NCBI GenBank assembly: GCA_018350325.1
Contig: JAEVLN010000014.1
Location: forward strand, 1,762,001 to 1,826,000
Source: Globodera rostochiensis
Lineage: Eukaryota > Nematoda > Chromadorea > Rhabditida > Heteroderidae
Direction: 5' to 3'
DNA: 64,000 nt
The first letter of the stretch is position 1; each line of letters begins with the position of its first letter. The position numbers and the translations under genes are program-made. Of this stretch, positions 11,815-23,041 are shown one piece after another. The notes below the pieces were generated by a model that worked only from the letters and a program-made list of their open reading frames with translations, was not told the origin of the DNA and did no database searches.

Positions 11815-12330
11815 AGGGAATTTGGGGGGGGGGGGGGGGGAGGAATGCCAAGCTCAACAACAATCCCTGCCGGAGAGACGAAGACGGGCGCAACGGAAAA
11901 GGAAGGCGTTGGGGAAGGTGGGCGTCACAAGAACAACCATTGTCGACGTCGGCGCCTTACATATTGGGGAAGAACACAACAAAAAGAATTATACACAAAA
12001 GTGGGGGAATGGGGGGGGGGGCTCTCGGCCAAGCAAAGTTAGCAATGGCATAAGGAAATGGGGGGGGGGGGGGAGGGGAAGGAAAATCATCATCATCACC
12101 TCGAGAGTGAAGTGGGGCGAATTGAGGGAGGGAAATAATTAGAATGGGGAGGAAAAGGGCAAACGGACCCACCCAGCCTCAGGCGAAAGGTTTTGTGTGG
12201 CCTGAGGAGAGGGGCGGGGGGGGGGGAGGGAAGGGCAGAAGCGGCTGAGGTGAATGGGGGGGGGGGGGGGGAGGAGGGGGGGGACGCCCCCTCCCCCGCA
12301 GCTCAAATAAAATCCCAACCCCCCGGGCAA
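11815..12330. repeat. Poly-G tract cluster
   Basis: Short runs of 8-14 G occur at about 11822, 12011, 12061, 12217 and 12258, within a purine-rich 500-bp stretch upstream of the LRR gene. No gene is visible between 11776 and 12768 apart from this. Confidence 0.8.
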
Positions 12331-12767
12331 ATCTCATTCCCCCACTTCAATACGACGAGTGGGACGAGAGAAACAACGGAGAGACTGACTATGAGGGTAG
12401 GGGTAATATAAGTGAAGTGAATGGGAGAAGAAGCCTAAAGTTGACGAGGGATTAAGCGGAGAGGAGGGGGACTTAATGGGCGAGAATATCCCTCTCGGAC
12501 GATCCATCCATCGCATTAATCCGTCCATTCCATTCCAGGTGGCCATTTAAACCAGATTAAAAAGTCATTGTTTAAAAACATATTTTCACTGTACTCGACT
12601 TGGCCCAATAACTCAGCAACAAAAAAAGAGAATGATCAAAAAGCAGGCAAAACCGGTACTAACATATGGCCAACCGTCCCCTTCGCTTTTGTTCGAAGAG
12701 CGTTTGTTTATGCCCAAAGACAGAGAATGAGACAAATTGCCAATTAACCAAAGACATTTTCACTTTG

Positions 12768-13828
12768 TTAGTTGTTATTTCCATTGTATGAAATCTGACA
12801 ATTGGGCGGCAAACCCGCTTTGATCTCTTCCAAAACCGTTTTCGGCTTCCACACATTCTTCAAATGTTGCAGAGAGAGCGACTTCAACATTCTGTGGGGA
12901 AAATGTTTAAATTTTGAAAAATTCCCCCCCCCCCGCCCATTTTAGTCGACTTCAATTTGCGCAAATGTCTGAGGCCAGAATTGGTCACTTTGGGGCAAGA
13001 CTCAATGTGAAGGCTCTGCAAAGTGTCGGAGACAGTCGAATTTGCAAGCATTTCGAGACCATTGTCCTTTTTGTTCATTTTGAATTTTAAACAAATCCAC
13101 GCAAAAAAAAAACGTTAACTGTCAACATTTTGCAGCGAACAAATCGAACATTTTGGAGGTGGCGAAGTCCGACAAAATGACGGCATCCCCAACCCGAACT
13201 GAAAAGGAATGCTTCAGAGGAGGCAAATCCGTCGGGATCAAAGGGGGGGGGGGATACATTAATTAGGATACATTAATTAATGGGGGGGGGCACACCAGAA
13301 GCCCATGACCATGCCCGACTTACACGCACGAATCTGTTGCGTCAATAGTGATCAGATGGAGCTGATCGGACTCTTTTTTAGGGTCCAATTCGGAGGCGAA
13401 GCGTTGCAAAGCATTGTAATCCGAAATAATGTGGGAAAAACAGTCAAATCTGATTTGATTAAGCAAATCATTAATTTATTATTAACTATTCCATTCCCCA
13501 CTTTGCTTTGCCCTCACAACGGACGACCCATTCGGCGGCGACTCTGTCGGCACCGAACTGCCGGACCCGCGCCTCGTCGTAACTTCAAAGGACCGAAATT
13601 ATATCGACGACGGCACACAACTTTTAAATTTCTAAGAAAATTTGTCCAAAGTCGACCAGTGACAGTTTTATTTAAAATGACACATTTTGCTGATTCGGCA
13701 TGCCAGAAACCACTAAATTAAACTCACTAATTGAACCCGAGGATGAAGCCCCGCAGAAAAGGAAGGTCGTGAGCCCCTAAACGCCCTTTGAAAGTATCAA
13801 ACGCGCGATTAACGAGGCGACGAATCAT
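12768..13828 (-). CDS. DMAC2L: ATP synthase subunit s-like LRR protein (DMAC2L/ATP5S family)
   Basis: Mitochondrial LRR protein family (coupling factor B). ATG at 13828 starts MIRRLVNRAFDTFKGRLG, plausible as a mitochondrial presequence. Later exons carry the family hallmarks in order: FGADRVAAEWVVRCEGKAKW (compare DRAAxEWLLRCGA), LITIDATDSCV (IDATDSC), the GLRHLQNVRFVRCKMLT repeat, TLQSLHIESCPKVTNSGLR, and a final exon LKSLSLQHLKNVWKPKTVLE ending near NCQISYNGNNN with stop at 12768. The GLRHLR and LxxLPxC-type ending fit the family well. Introns contain long poly-G runs (13245, 13284). The exon around 13130-13190 needs the acceptor at the TTTTCAG before SGWGC. Confidence 0.8.
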
Positions 13829-14024
13829 CCTATAAAATTTGAAAACAAAATAAATAATTTTTATTTTGCCGTCATTTAAAGTAAAATTCTTTTATGTGCT
13901 AACGATCGACAGATGGTCAAGTCGAATGAATCCATTCAAATTAATTTAATGAAAAATTAAATGGATTTGGGGACAATGACAAAAATATAAACAGGACCCA
14001 GTCCCCCCCCCCAAGCCCTCTTCT

Positions 14025-16036
14025 TCAAGTCTGTCCGCCCTCTTCCCGCTCGGCCCCGCCGTTCGGTGGCGCATCATTCTCCTCTTCCCAGTCTTCGTCG
14101 TCCAAATCGGAAATTGGGAAGCGTAAAATGGCGGCAACTCCGGTCTATTTTTATTTGTTTAGAAGGGAAAAAAGAGTACAAAAAGCCCACCAATTGTGTG
14201 AGCTGTTCTCCGGTTACGTGCATACTCGAGAAAATCAACACAGTGGCCCCCTGAAAAAAAGAATAAACGGCATAACTTCCACACATTATCACCTGATACT
14301 TGATGCTCTCGACAAGGTTGACATATTTCCGGCGTTGGGCTATGTCCTTGGACCTTAAAGTGCCGGAGTTTAAAGTTAAAAAACATTCGGTAGATCGCTT
14401 GCCTAAATAGCGAATCGGACACCATCAAAGTGTCTATGGACTGTTGCTCCCGCGCGTGGACGACGTGTCTGTAGCCGTAAACGGCCCTCTGAGGGTCGGT
14501 GCACATCAATTCCAAAAAGGTGTTCAGCGCCTTAACTTCCGTCTGCGCCTAAAAGCATTTAATTTATTTTTTTATTAAAAGTGTTTGTGCCTTCGTATCA
14601 CTGAGCCTTTGGGCGACTGCGTTGTCCGAAAGTGCTTCCTTCAGCGCGTGTTTGAAGCCACTCGATGAATGGACAAGAACAAATTTGCCCTTATGCGGCG
14701 CAAACTGCTGCTTGAGCCCCTCGCGTTCGATGTACTGCCAGAAGTAGTCGATGAACTGCTCGCGAAGGAAGCCCGGGCTCGCAACAATGACGCATTTGAC
14801 CGACCGAATTTGGAAAATTAGTTTTAAATTTATTTTTGAAACCAAAAATCATCGGTGTCACGACGTTTGACATTGCCAAAATACGGATGGGGAGGGAGGG
14901 GGGGGGGGGGGCTCATCAATGTGGTCCCCCACCCAACAAAAAGAAACTAAAAAGTCAGTTTCAGCTTCGACCGAGGGAGAGCCGGTTGTTATCCGATTGG
15001 TCCGGAAGTGTCAAATCAGCAATTGTCGTATCACAAAAGCGTCAATACCTCAATGTTCACATGGCGAAAAAAAGCGACACAAATGGCGTTCATAAAAGCG
15101 ACCAAACTCTTGTCGTGCTGTGAAGTCAATCCTTTCCTTTTACGCGCAATCTGAGAACGCGCAAAAACAATTAATTAAACCAATTTCAGTCCATAATTAA
15201 TTTGGACGGACCAACCTGCATGTCAATTTTTGACTTCACCACGGTCATCGACGAACCGATCAGACAAACATTTGCCAGGCCTTCGTGCATTACCTGAGAC
15301 GCAACAACGCCAAAAATGCAAATATAGCGAAATACTGATTAGAAAATAAGCCAAAAAGTGTACAATGCCAGCCACATCGGCTTTGTTTGAAATGTCCGAG
15401 CACAGCTCCAACCTGTGCAGGTCCATTGCATCCCAGCACGGCTTTTCCAGAGTAAATGTGCGGTTCAGCTCGAGGTCCAAAGTGTGGTACGCGCCAAGCT
15501 TAGCAATTTCAGAATCTAACGATCAAATTCACATTTCCTTACCTTTACGTGCTGATTTTCCTTGATGTTTTTGCCTAAACCCCAATAATGAAAGAATAAA
15601 CAACAAAAATTCAGTGGAAACCCTTAAGATGAAGCGCACACACGGAGGTGTCAAAATCAATTGTTTCCACTTCGATTGTCAAGGTTCTGCAATAAAACTT
15701 GTGAATTGTTGTCTAATTAATCAACCCTCCAAATTCCCTTCCCTTCCGGGGATATCCCCTCCCTTACATCTGCACCCGCTGGCTGGTCTTTGACCCGGTC
15801 GAAGTCTCATTAGTCACTTTGCGCATCGTTGAGCTTCGCACGACATCGCCTATTCTCACCTTTCAGAGGAGTAAACGTAAAGCTGAAACAGAAATACCAA
15901 ATTGTAGATGTGCCACATATCTTCGTCCTCTTCACAAATGAGGCGAACAAAACTAAAACATGGAAAAATTATGAGAAAACCCCCATTAAATTCACCCGGA
16001 AGAATCTTTCTGTAAACTCCGCTTGAGCAATTTCAT
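14025..16036 (-). CDS. pelo: Pelota (Dom34) ribosome-rescue factor
   Basis: eRF1-like protein that works with HBS1 to dissociate stalled ribosomes in no-go and non-stop decay. ATG at 16036 begins MKLLKRSLQKDSSG. Next come DEDMWHIYNL, VRIGDVVRSSTMRKVTNETS and an exon with LDLELNRTFTLEKPCWDAMD. The central domain follows with CVIVASPGFLREQFIDYFW and FVLVHSSSGFKHALKEAL. The C-terminal domain has QSIDTLMVSDSLFR, TVLIFSSMHVTGEQLTQL, and a last exon TGVAAILRFPISDLDDEDW ending in an acidic tail at 14025. Every block is in the expected order for pelota. About eight short introns. The CDS lies 196 bp from the DMAC2L start on the same strand, so an operon is possible but not shown. Confidence 0.92.
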
Positions 16037-16553
16037 TTGGTCAGCCCAGCAGCGACTTTTTGTAATATTTACTTGACTGCTTCTACTTTAGCCCGATTGA
16101 ATTCGAACTAATAAGCAAGCTAAATGGTGGTAAATCTTAAAACTAAAAATAGTGAAAGTTGCATTTTTGGTCCAGTATCTCGTGGAGTAAATAACGCTAG
16201 AAGTTGACGTCTTTAACGCGCCGTCGGCGAGTCGTCTTGGTCATTGATGAGTGTCAATATAAAACAGCAAAAATACTATGCGGAAATTTTCATCCGATTT
16301 TTTTTAATTCATGCCTTGGGATTGCAGCAAAACACCCAAATGATACAATTTTATATTATTTGTGGCATAAATTTATACGGTATTTAAAAGAATGCAATAA
16401 TTTATAAACGGCAGAGGCAATGATGAGATGTGATAGGGATAAGCGTAAAATTTAACATAGCATTTTCTTATACAATTTAACATAGCATTTTCTTATAAAG
16501 TAATCTATGGCATTATCACATTCGGTCGAGTGTTTACCTCGTGGCCAACCAAT
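16037..16553. other. Spacer downstream of OSBP with a 24-bp tandem duplication
   Basis: No gene is supported. At about 16450-16498 the unit AATTTAACATAGCATTTTCTTATA occurs twice in tandem; the inverted OSBP copy near 29500 has a single version. The 67-codon plus-strand ORF at 16204 has no family resemblance. Homology with the inverted copy ends near 16390. Confidence 0.6.
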
Positions 16554-19500
16554 TTAAAATATTTTCGGGCATCGAGACCAGTCCTGGGAAGCCTTGCAGC
16601 GCCAGTACTCGTCGTCCCGGACGACATGAATTACAGAGCCTGTGTGTGGGTCTTGCACCTTCCTGAACCAACGGGCGTGGTACTCCGAAGGAAGTTGATC
16701 TAGAATTGAGTAATTATTATTATTTTAAAATTTTCAGCACAGACAGTGCAATCAGAACCTGTATGATAGTCACTTAGGCCTATCCAATTATTGATAAGAT
16801 TTTAGCAGGGTAACCAGGGGCTCCCCAGCCAGCCCTGATAGTGAGGGGCTAGTGGGTAGTAAGAAAGAATAACAAAATAATTTAGAAAAAAAAGTAAATA
16901 TTTCTCATCAAAATCGGAAAATAAAACTAATTTGTAAGTTAAAACCCTTTAAAAACTTAAATCAAGTCTATTGCTACTCTCTGGAGAAGGTATAAGAGCG
17001 ACACGCTAATATCGAAGATGAACTCACTGTTGTTCATCGCTCTCTCAGCCTCCGCCTCGGTCTGCCTTCTCACTTTCCGCTGCCTTTCCTCCAACTGGTT
17101 CTTCAGCTTGTTCGCCTCGTCCCATCTGCCGTCCTCCATTAGCCGTTGGTCCGGTCTCCTCCGGGAATCTGTGGGTGCGACGGAACCGTCCGGCTCGTTC
17201 ATTTCGATGGCGAGCTTGGTGAAATTGTATTGTGACGCGTCGCCACTAAATACATCTGACTATTTCTGTCCAAATTTAATTAAATAATTACGAAGGTGCA
17301 TTCGCTGTCCAAACCCGCCGTTTTTCGCCCGTTTGAATCACCAAATGGCCTTTCTCGTCCATTCTTCTGCCGACGACATTTGCAATGTTCACGTGTTCGT
17401 TCCAAAAACCCTCGAGGCAAAAGCGAGGCTCGCCCCTTCTGTCGAGAATGACACCCTCCACCTTAAAAGATTCGATTTAGGCCCTATTGAACAACAGTGG
17501 CGACCTTTCGTGGCCTATTCGAAGAAAAGTAACTGTACGCGTCGAATTTGAGGACGGCTCTCTCCCCTCCCAAATGGTTGACAACACTCTAAACAACAAA
17601 ATGTGTCAATGTCAAAATAAATATTATACCATTTCCCCGTGGTTGTCGATCCATAAACGACCAACAATGATATTATGTACCGTTGTGGTGACTTTTTGGA
17701 ATGTCAAATGAGCCTTTCCATCCCGAAACGACACATGGGTATGGCCAGTCGGAACTACACTCAAATATTTGCCACGAAATCGCGAGCTGACCATAAATTC
17801 CTAAAATTAAGTTACATGTGCATTAAATACAGGGACGAATTTAAAAAATGAGGAGTGGCGGCCTAGAGTTATAAGGAGTGATCGGAATCTAGGCCGTTAG
17901 TATGGTGATATTCTGTTTATTGGATGAATTTTGTGCATGTTTTCACTTATTTTTTAAAATTGAATACGGCGCCGATTCATTTCAGAAGCCCAAGATTCAG
18001 CAGATTGAATCACCTGGTGCAAGAGCCAATTAATGCCCTCCACATGGTGTGCTGCAGCCGGCGGATGATGCGAGACCTGCTCAACCAGTGACCGCCACCC
18101 GAGATCGGCACGCCGATCGAATTCGAACGTTTCGCCCAGCAAAGGATTGAACGGTTTCGTTGTGCGCACTGCGGTAGCGGAATAGCAGCTGACGGCAAAC
18201 GCAGCGACATAAGCAAGCCGTTCGCAGATGTCCTCCTTTTCCGCTGCCCTGTCAAGCAAATACGAATACTCCAAATCTTCCGTAATGCGCTGAAGCATCG
18301 AGAGCGGTTCGTTGAAATTCACCTGTCAATCCAAAAATCAAAGGTCATAAATTTTGGAAAAGCACACCGGAATTGGAATTCTGGTCAACTCCTTGCCAAT
18401 GCAATTTCGCATTATGCTCCACAAACTGAAAAATAATATTTGGTAAAGTTTTTGCCCAACTGATCACTTAAGCCCATGAGATTGCGGTTTCGGCGGAACT
18501 GATGTTCGTCTGTCTATGTTTGGAAGCCCTATGAAGACGGTTGGCGTCGTGTTCTCTGTGTAGTTTCGAGTAGCTGACTGAAAATTGAGCTCCATTTGTT
18601 GCTATGAAAGAAAATTCACATCAGCAGGGAAGTGAAAAATGCACTTTCGAAGTTCAAAATTGCTCATCCTCGGCTCGCAAGTGAATTTGCCCACAATGTC
18701 CTGCTCCTCCTCTGGTGCTTCCCTCTCTTCGACACTTTCTTCTTGTGTTTGAAACTGCTTCATTTCCTCTAAGTTGTCCGTGGCGTCGTGAAAGGTTTCT
18801 TCGTCTGCGTCCTCGTCTTCGTCACTTTCGCCAGGGGTCGCGTCTTCAACGTATGCTAAAATAAAGTACAAATCCTTTTGCTTAAAATATTTTACAAATG
18901 CCGAATGTTTCAACAAAACACATCTGTATAATAATATGGTTTTGGAAGAATTTAAATGGATGAACGTCAATCAATAAGTGTGCGGAGGAGAGAGAGTCGA
19001 TAGTTGGATATGGGGAGACGAATCAGTCCTTTTTGTAAGATACACGCGCGTTGCGTAAAAAGAGCTGACTCTAAAAATATTCATCTAATTATTCTGATCA
19101 AATTTCGGTGGAATAGACATCATTGGAAGATTTTTCAAATATTAAAATTTTTGAAATGTGATTTATCAGAAGCACCATGAGTATGAAACCGGCAGTAAAT
19201 TGTCGAGTGAATCACTGCTCCCTTTTTCATCAATTTCGTCCGTATAATTTCACGTCATTGGAATTTACAGATTCATTTCAATAAGTTTAATGAAAATTCT
19301 ATTCGACGCGATTGCTGAATGGCTATTATTGCCATGAGAATTTTAAAAAATGCGTCAGTCAAAAGATGCACTGGCTTTTGAGTGTTCAACACCAAAACAA
19401 ATATGCACTCTTACCACGCATCGACATTTTTTTATGAAAAGCTCACGAGGTTTTTCATTTTTCGATGTCCCGAGATTTTCAGCCGAAATTGTTCCGTCTG

Positions 19501-21052
19501 TGATTCTTCTGTACGCATCTCTCTCCAGTTTCGAGTGTTGTCTTGCAAGAATTTTGTACTGCCTTTGGAGTTCCAAATATTTTTCATGCTGGGAATTGGC
19601 AAGCCGCAAAAGTGTTCCGTAATCTTCCTTGTAATTTGACACGAGTTCGTTAGAATTCTAAAAACAAACACATCCACTGGCGTATCCAGGGGGGGGGGAA
19701 TCAGGGGAATTCCCCCCCCGCCCCGAAATGAAATTTGAAGAAAAAAAAACAAGAGGGGGGACCCTTTTGTTTTGCACTTTTTGATCAATTTTCTTAACAA
19801 ATTGCCATCAAAAATCAAAAAATTTTTCCCGGCGGCGCCTATCGGCACCGCCGGGCCGTTCCTGGCGCTCAAATGGGATTGGCATCTGAGCGCCGCGCTC
19901 AGATGGATCAATTCCCCCCTCCGAAATTTTTTTCTGGCTACGCCCCTGAACACATCCATAACGAAGATAAATGAAAACGATGTAAGTTCGTCTCCATCTG
20001 ATGTAGAGTATAAAAAGTATTAAGGAGCCCAAATTTTAAGATCTGAGCTCGAGCCGGTTCTTCGGAATCGGAACCAAAACCCACTATCCCCCCTCCCACT
20101 TAGAAATACGATGACAGTTCTTATTCGCCCACCTCTATAAGGCGATCGGAAAGTGTTCTCAGTTGATTGATTTTTTCAGCACAATTTTTGGCCTCTTTTG
20201 CACTGCAATGGCCAATTACGTAATGCGTGAGTCCATCCAATTCTTTATCTTCAAAAAAAGAAAATAAAATAAATTTATGGTTAACACAAAAAAATCACAG
20301 AATTTAACGCTGAAAGATCGAATATCCTTTGCCATATTTTCCACGCGCTCAGTCGATGGCTCTTTAAGTCCTTTTGTTTTGATAAGAAAAAGTTGACTTT
20401 GCTCTTCATCATCCTCAAGCAATACGGCCTGCTTTATTGCCATATGTTTGGCATATTCGAGCGTCTTAAGCCATTGCGAACGATCGATCTGAAAACTTTG
20501 TGGCTAAAATTAGGCAGCGTTCAAATTTCTATAAAAACCTCATTTGATGCCTTTAAATGGAAAGTTAGCGCAGATGGAGTTGTGATGACCTAAACCAATC
20601 AAGATATAAAATAATTTAAAGAAGTTGTTAAAATTCAAATTTGGCCTTTCTGGTTTCATATTTAGTGAGGCTCACTTTTCACATATTAAAAACCAACCAG
20701 ATTATGGCTCGACTCGCCCTGATTGCTGTGGATGTTTGCTTCGCTCAGATTTATGGTCCCTCTGCATGCCCTATTGACTTCAGATGGATGTCTAATAAAA
20801 GTAATATTTGCTGACAAAGGCGCTCACAAACCGATAATAACTCAATATTCCATCAGCATCAAGAACAAACCACCGCTGGCGATAACCTCTAACATAATTC
20901 GTCCATTTGTAAAGCCACCCGGCTTTCTCAAAGTTATTCCGACCATTTTTTGTCTTGTTTTCTTTTCCTGTCGCTTCAGTACAGGTCGAATTGCTGCCAG
21001 TGTCTTCGACAAAGAAATTGGAAGAGGAAATGCTTGGTCGCTTTTTAGTCAT
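16554..21052 (-). CDS. osbp: Oxysterol-binding protein (OSBP/ORP family)
   Basis: Sterol/PI4P exchange protein acting at ER-Golgi contacts. ATG at 21052 follows tttgcag-ATTAAA, a likely trans-splice site. N-terminal PH domain: [20 protein letters not shown], then [13 protein letters not shown]. Middle part with coiled-coil exons ([20 protein letters not shown]) and an acidic stretch [15 protein letters not shown] that resembles a weak FFAT motif. The ORD lid and barrel follow: [54 protein letters not shown], signature [48 protein letters not shown], and the tail [20 protein letters not shown] ... DWSRCPKIF, stop at 16554. One intron holds a hAT-like MITE. The last intron is about 290 bp longer than in the inverted copy at 27.7-29.4 kb. 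This is the intact copy. Confidence 0.92.
19675..19948. mobile_element. hAT-like MITE in an OSBP intron
   Basis: The 274-bp element starts CACTGGCGTATCCAG and ends with the inverse of CAGGGGCGTAGCCAG, giving 15-bp terminal inverted repeats with three mismatches. It is flanked by a perfect 8-bp direct repeat AACACATC (19667-19674 and 19949-19956), the target-site size of hAT transposons. No transposase; inside are G/C runs and a palindrome around 19870-19905. It is non-autonomous and recent enough to keep its target duplication. Confidence 0.85.
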
Positions 21053-21781
21053 TTTAATCTGCAAATGTTAGTCGATTCATTTTTGTTTGTTTTTAGCGGG
21101 GAACAGGGGTGTGTGTGGCACTGCCGACAGGCCGGGCAAGAAAATTAGTTGTTTTGTTAAAAGATTTGCAAGCAAAATTTAAAATAATATTGCAAATATT
21201 TAGAAATTTGGCGATCTGTCACTAAAATTTCAAATTTTTTAGAACTGTTGCCGAAAATGACTGTTTCAAAGGTAGGTAAAGAAGATAGGGGCATCGACGA
21301 AGCGCTTCTGCTGCGAAAAGCTTTTTAGGCAATCTGGGAAAGAACAATCAATACGTTGTAACATGTTTACGGCGCCTTCAAACGTCTGTAGTCAAAAGAG
21401 ACAACAAAATGAGCTTGTTTTTGCAGGAAATGTCGAAAAAATTTAAATTGAATCCCGGTTTTCAACAAATTCACCCGTATTCGGACAAAATTTTACATTT
21501 TTCATTGGTGTGGGAAGGGGGGAAGGACATGAATCGGGTAACGGGACAAGGCACAAAATTCAACGCGTGTCAACCCCCCCCCCCTGCCAAATTTTTTCTT
21601 GTTGCCACCAATCAAAACTACAGTTTATTACACATTTACATATGAACACACACAAGATGATGATATGGTGGTTTTACAAAATTATCTCTTCAGGGGGATA
21701 CAACATGAGGGCATTTACATATTGGGTTTGAGGGGGGTCCTATCTTCTGCATCTGGTCGTAGTGCGGCGGCGCATCATCGT

Positions 21782-22220
21782 CTAGACGTTGTACTCGATC
21801 GGCAAGTTCTTGCGGCGCACCATACCGTCTCCCTGGAACCACTCGAGCTTGAACGCGGTAGCCGCCGGATCAGGTGTGTTGGTCCATTCCACGGTCACAC
21901 GGTCGCCCTTGGTGTCCTCGGAGCTGGGGTCAAACGCGTCGCAGGAGATGGCAACGTTGACGGACTCCTTGGGGCCGAGCACGCCATTCGGAGGGTTCAT
22001 GTTGATGCGCTTCGGTTTGGTCGTCTTGAACGCGAAGCCGATGCGCTTTGTCCCAGGATTGATGATCTAAATTGGAAAGGCTTAAAAAAGAGAAATGCTT
22101 TGCGGTCAAACGACGCCAACTTACCCGCACGTAGTAGGTGGCCTTGTTGTCGAACGGTGCGTTGAAGACGACCTTCTGGGCGGGCATTGTTGCGATGTCT
22201 TCTGGAGGAAGTTGCGCCAT
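21782..22220 (-). CDS. msp: Major sperm protein (MSP), copy 1
   Basis: Cytoskeletal protein of amoeboid nematode sperm, also an oocyte-maturation signal. Two exons: 22125-22220 ([20 protein letters not shown] to YYVR) and 21782-22066 ([20 protein letters not shown] to NLPIEYNV), split by a 58-bp intron with GTAAGT and TTTAG. The 126-residue length and the immunoglobulin-like MSP domain ([50 protein letters not shown]) are standard for the family. The start at 22220 gives the usual MAQ N-terminus; the longer upstream open frame is 5' leader. It faces the SAYM gene, so both are probably expressed together during spermatogenesis. Confidence 0.97.
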
Positions 22221-22503
22221 TGTTGTTGATGCTGTTGTCGAGCTCGCTTGATGTGTAGATTGTTGAGAACGTTGATTTGTTGTTTGCTGAATGTGGATAG
22301 TTTGACAAATCCGTTCGCTTATATACTTTTTGGCGTTGTCAAAATCTTTCTTTATTTTTGTAAGAATTTCATCACTGAAAAGGGTATAAAAGGAAATGGA
22401 TTTGGTCCACTCATCACCATTGCCAATCTTCAACAGCAACACAGCAACAACTTCAGCCCACAGCAAGCTCGTCTACGCCGTTCGTCGCAACAATTCACCA
22501 ACC
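22221..22503. promoter_or_regulatory. Shared divergent promoter of MSP and the SAYM gene
   Basis: The 283 bp between the two start codons holds two TATA-like boxes pointing opposite ways: TATAAAA at 22385-22391 for the plus-strand gene and, read on the minus strand, TATATAAG at 22319-22326 for MSP. A single TTGGCGTT lies at about 22330. The same layout recurs at 26766-27048. Confidence 0.65.
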
Positions 22504-22784
22504 ATGAGCGATCTGAGCGCCTACATGTCATCGCCCAGCGCAGCAGCTCCAGCAACTGGCGGCGCCCAAAGCGCCTACATGTCATCGCCTGGCGGAGAAG
22601 CTCCAGCGGCCGGCGGAGAAGCTCCAGCGGCCAGCGGCGGCGGCGCCCAAAGCGCCTACATGTCATCGCCCACATACAATCAGCCGGAGCCCACCCCGGT
22701 TTGTTTCCTGGGATGCAGGCGGCGGAACAGTCAATAATTTTAACAATTTAGGCGAAGGCCCCGGAACAGAGCGCCTACATGTGA
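22504..22784 (+). CDS. Small SAYM-repeat protein paired with MSP, copy 1
   Basis: Two exons, 22504-22698 and 22752-22784, with a 53-bp intron (gttt...tttag), encode 75 residues. The protein has four copies of a (Q)SAYM(SSP) motif (MSDLSAYMSSP, AQSAYMSSP twice, and the very end EQSAYM), separated by Ala/Pro/Gly-rich linkers such as GGEAPAAGGEAPAASGGG. No signal peptide. Divergent coupling to MSP suggests sperm expression, like the small low-complexity sperm peptides known in other nematodes. I cannot name the family. The upstream in-frame ATG at 22396 lies next to the TATA box and is unlikely. Confidence 0.7.
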
Positions 22785-23041
22785 GGAGAAGCAGCGACGA
22801 CCGGCGATTGGCCCATGTGACGGTCCGAGGAGAGGAGATGTGCCTTCCTTCATATCAAAAGCTTTGCCCATCCGACGAACCACAGATCGATCTATCCGCA
22901 ATCTTACATATTGTGTCATTCATATTGTTGTCGTCGTGATAATTGTATTCTATATTATGCAAAGCACTGAATAAAGGAGGCTTACGACAAATTGTTGGTT
23001 TGTACAAAAAACGGAGTCATCAGTATACCCTGTGTACCTAT

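Noticed and set aside
11631..12142. Overlapping plus-strand ORFs over the LRR gene start
   Set aside because: Low-complexity Gly/Arg products of G runs, antisense to the signal-peptide exon.
16204..16407. 67-codon plus-strand ORF downstream of OSBP
   Set aside because: Short, no family resemblance, overlaps no splice pattern; probably chance.
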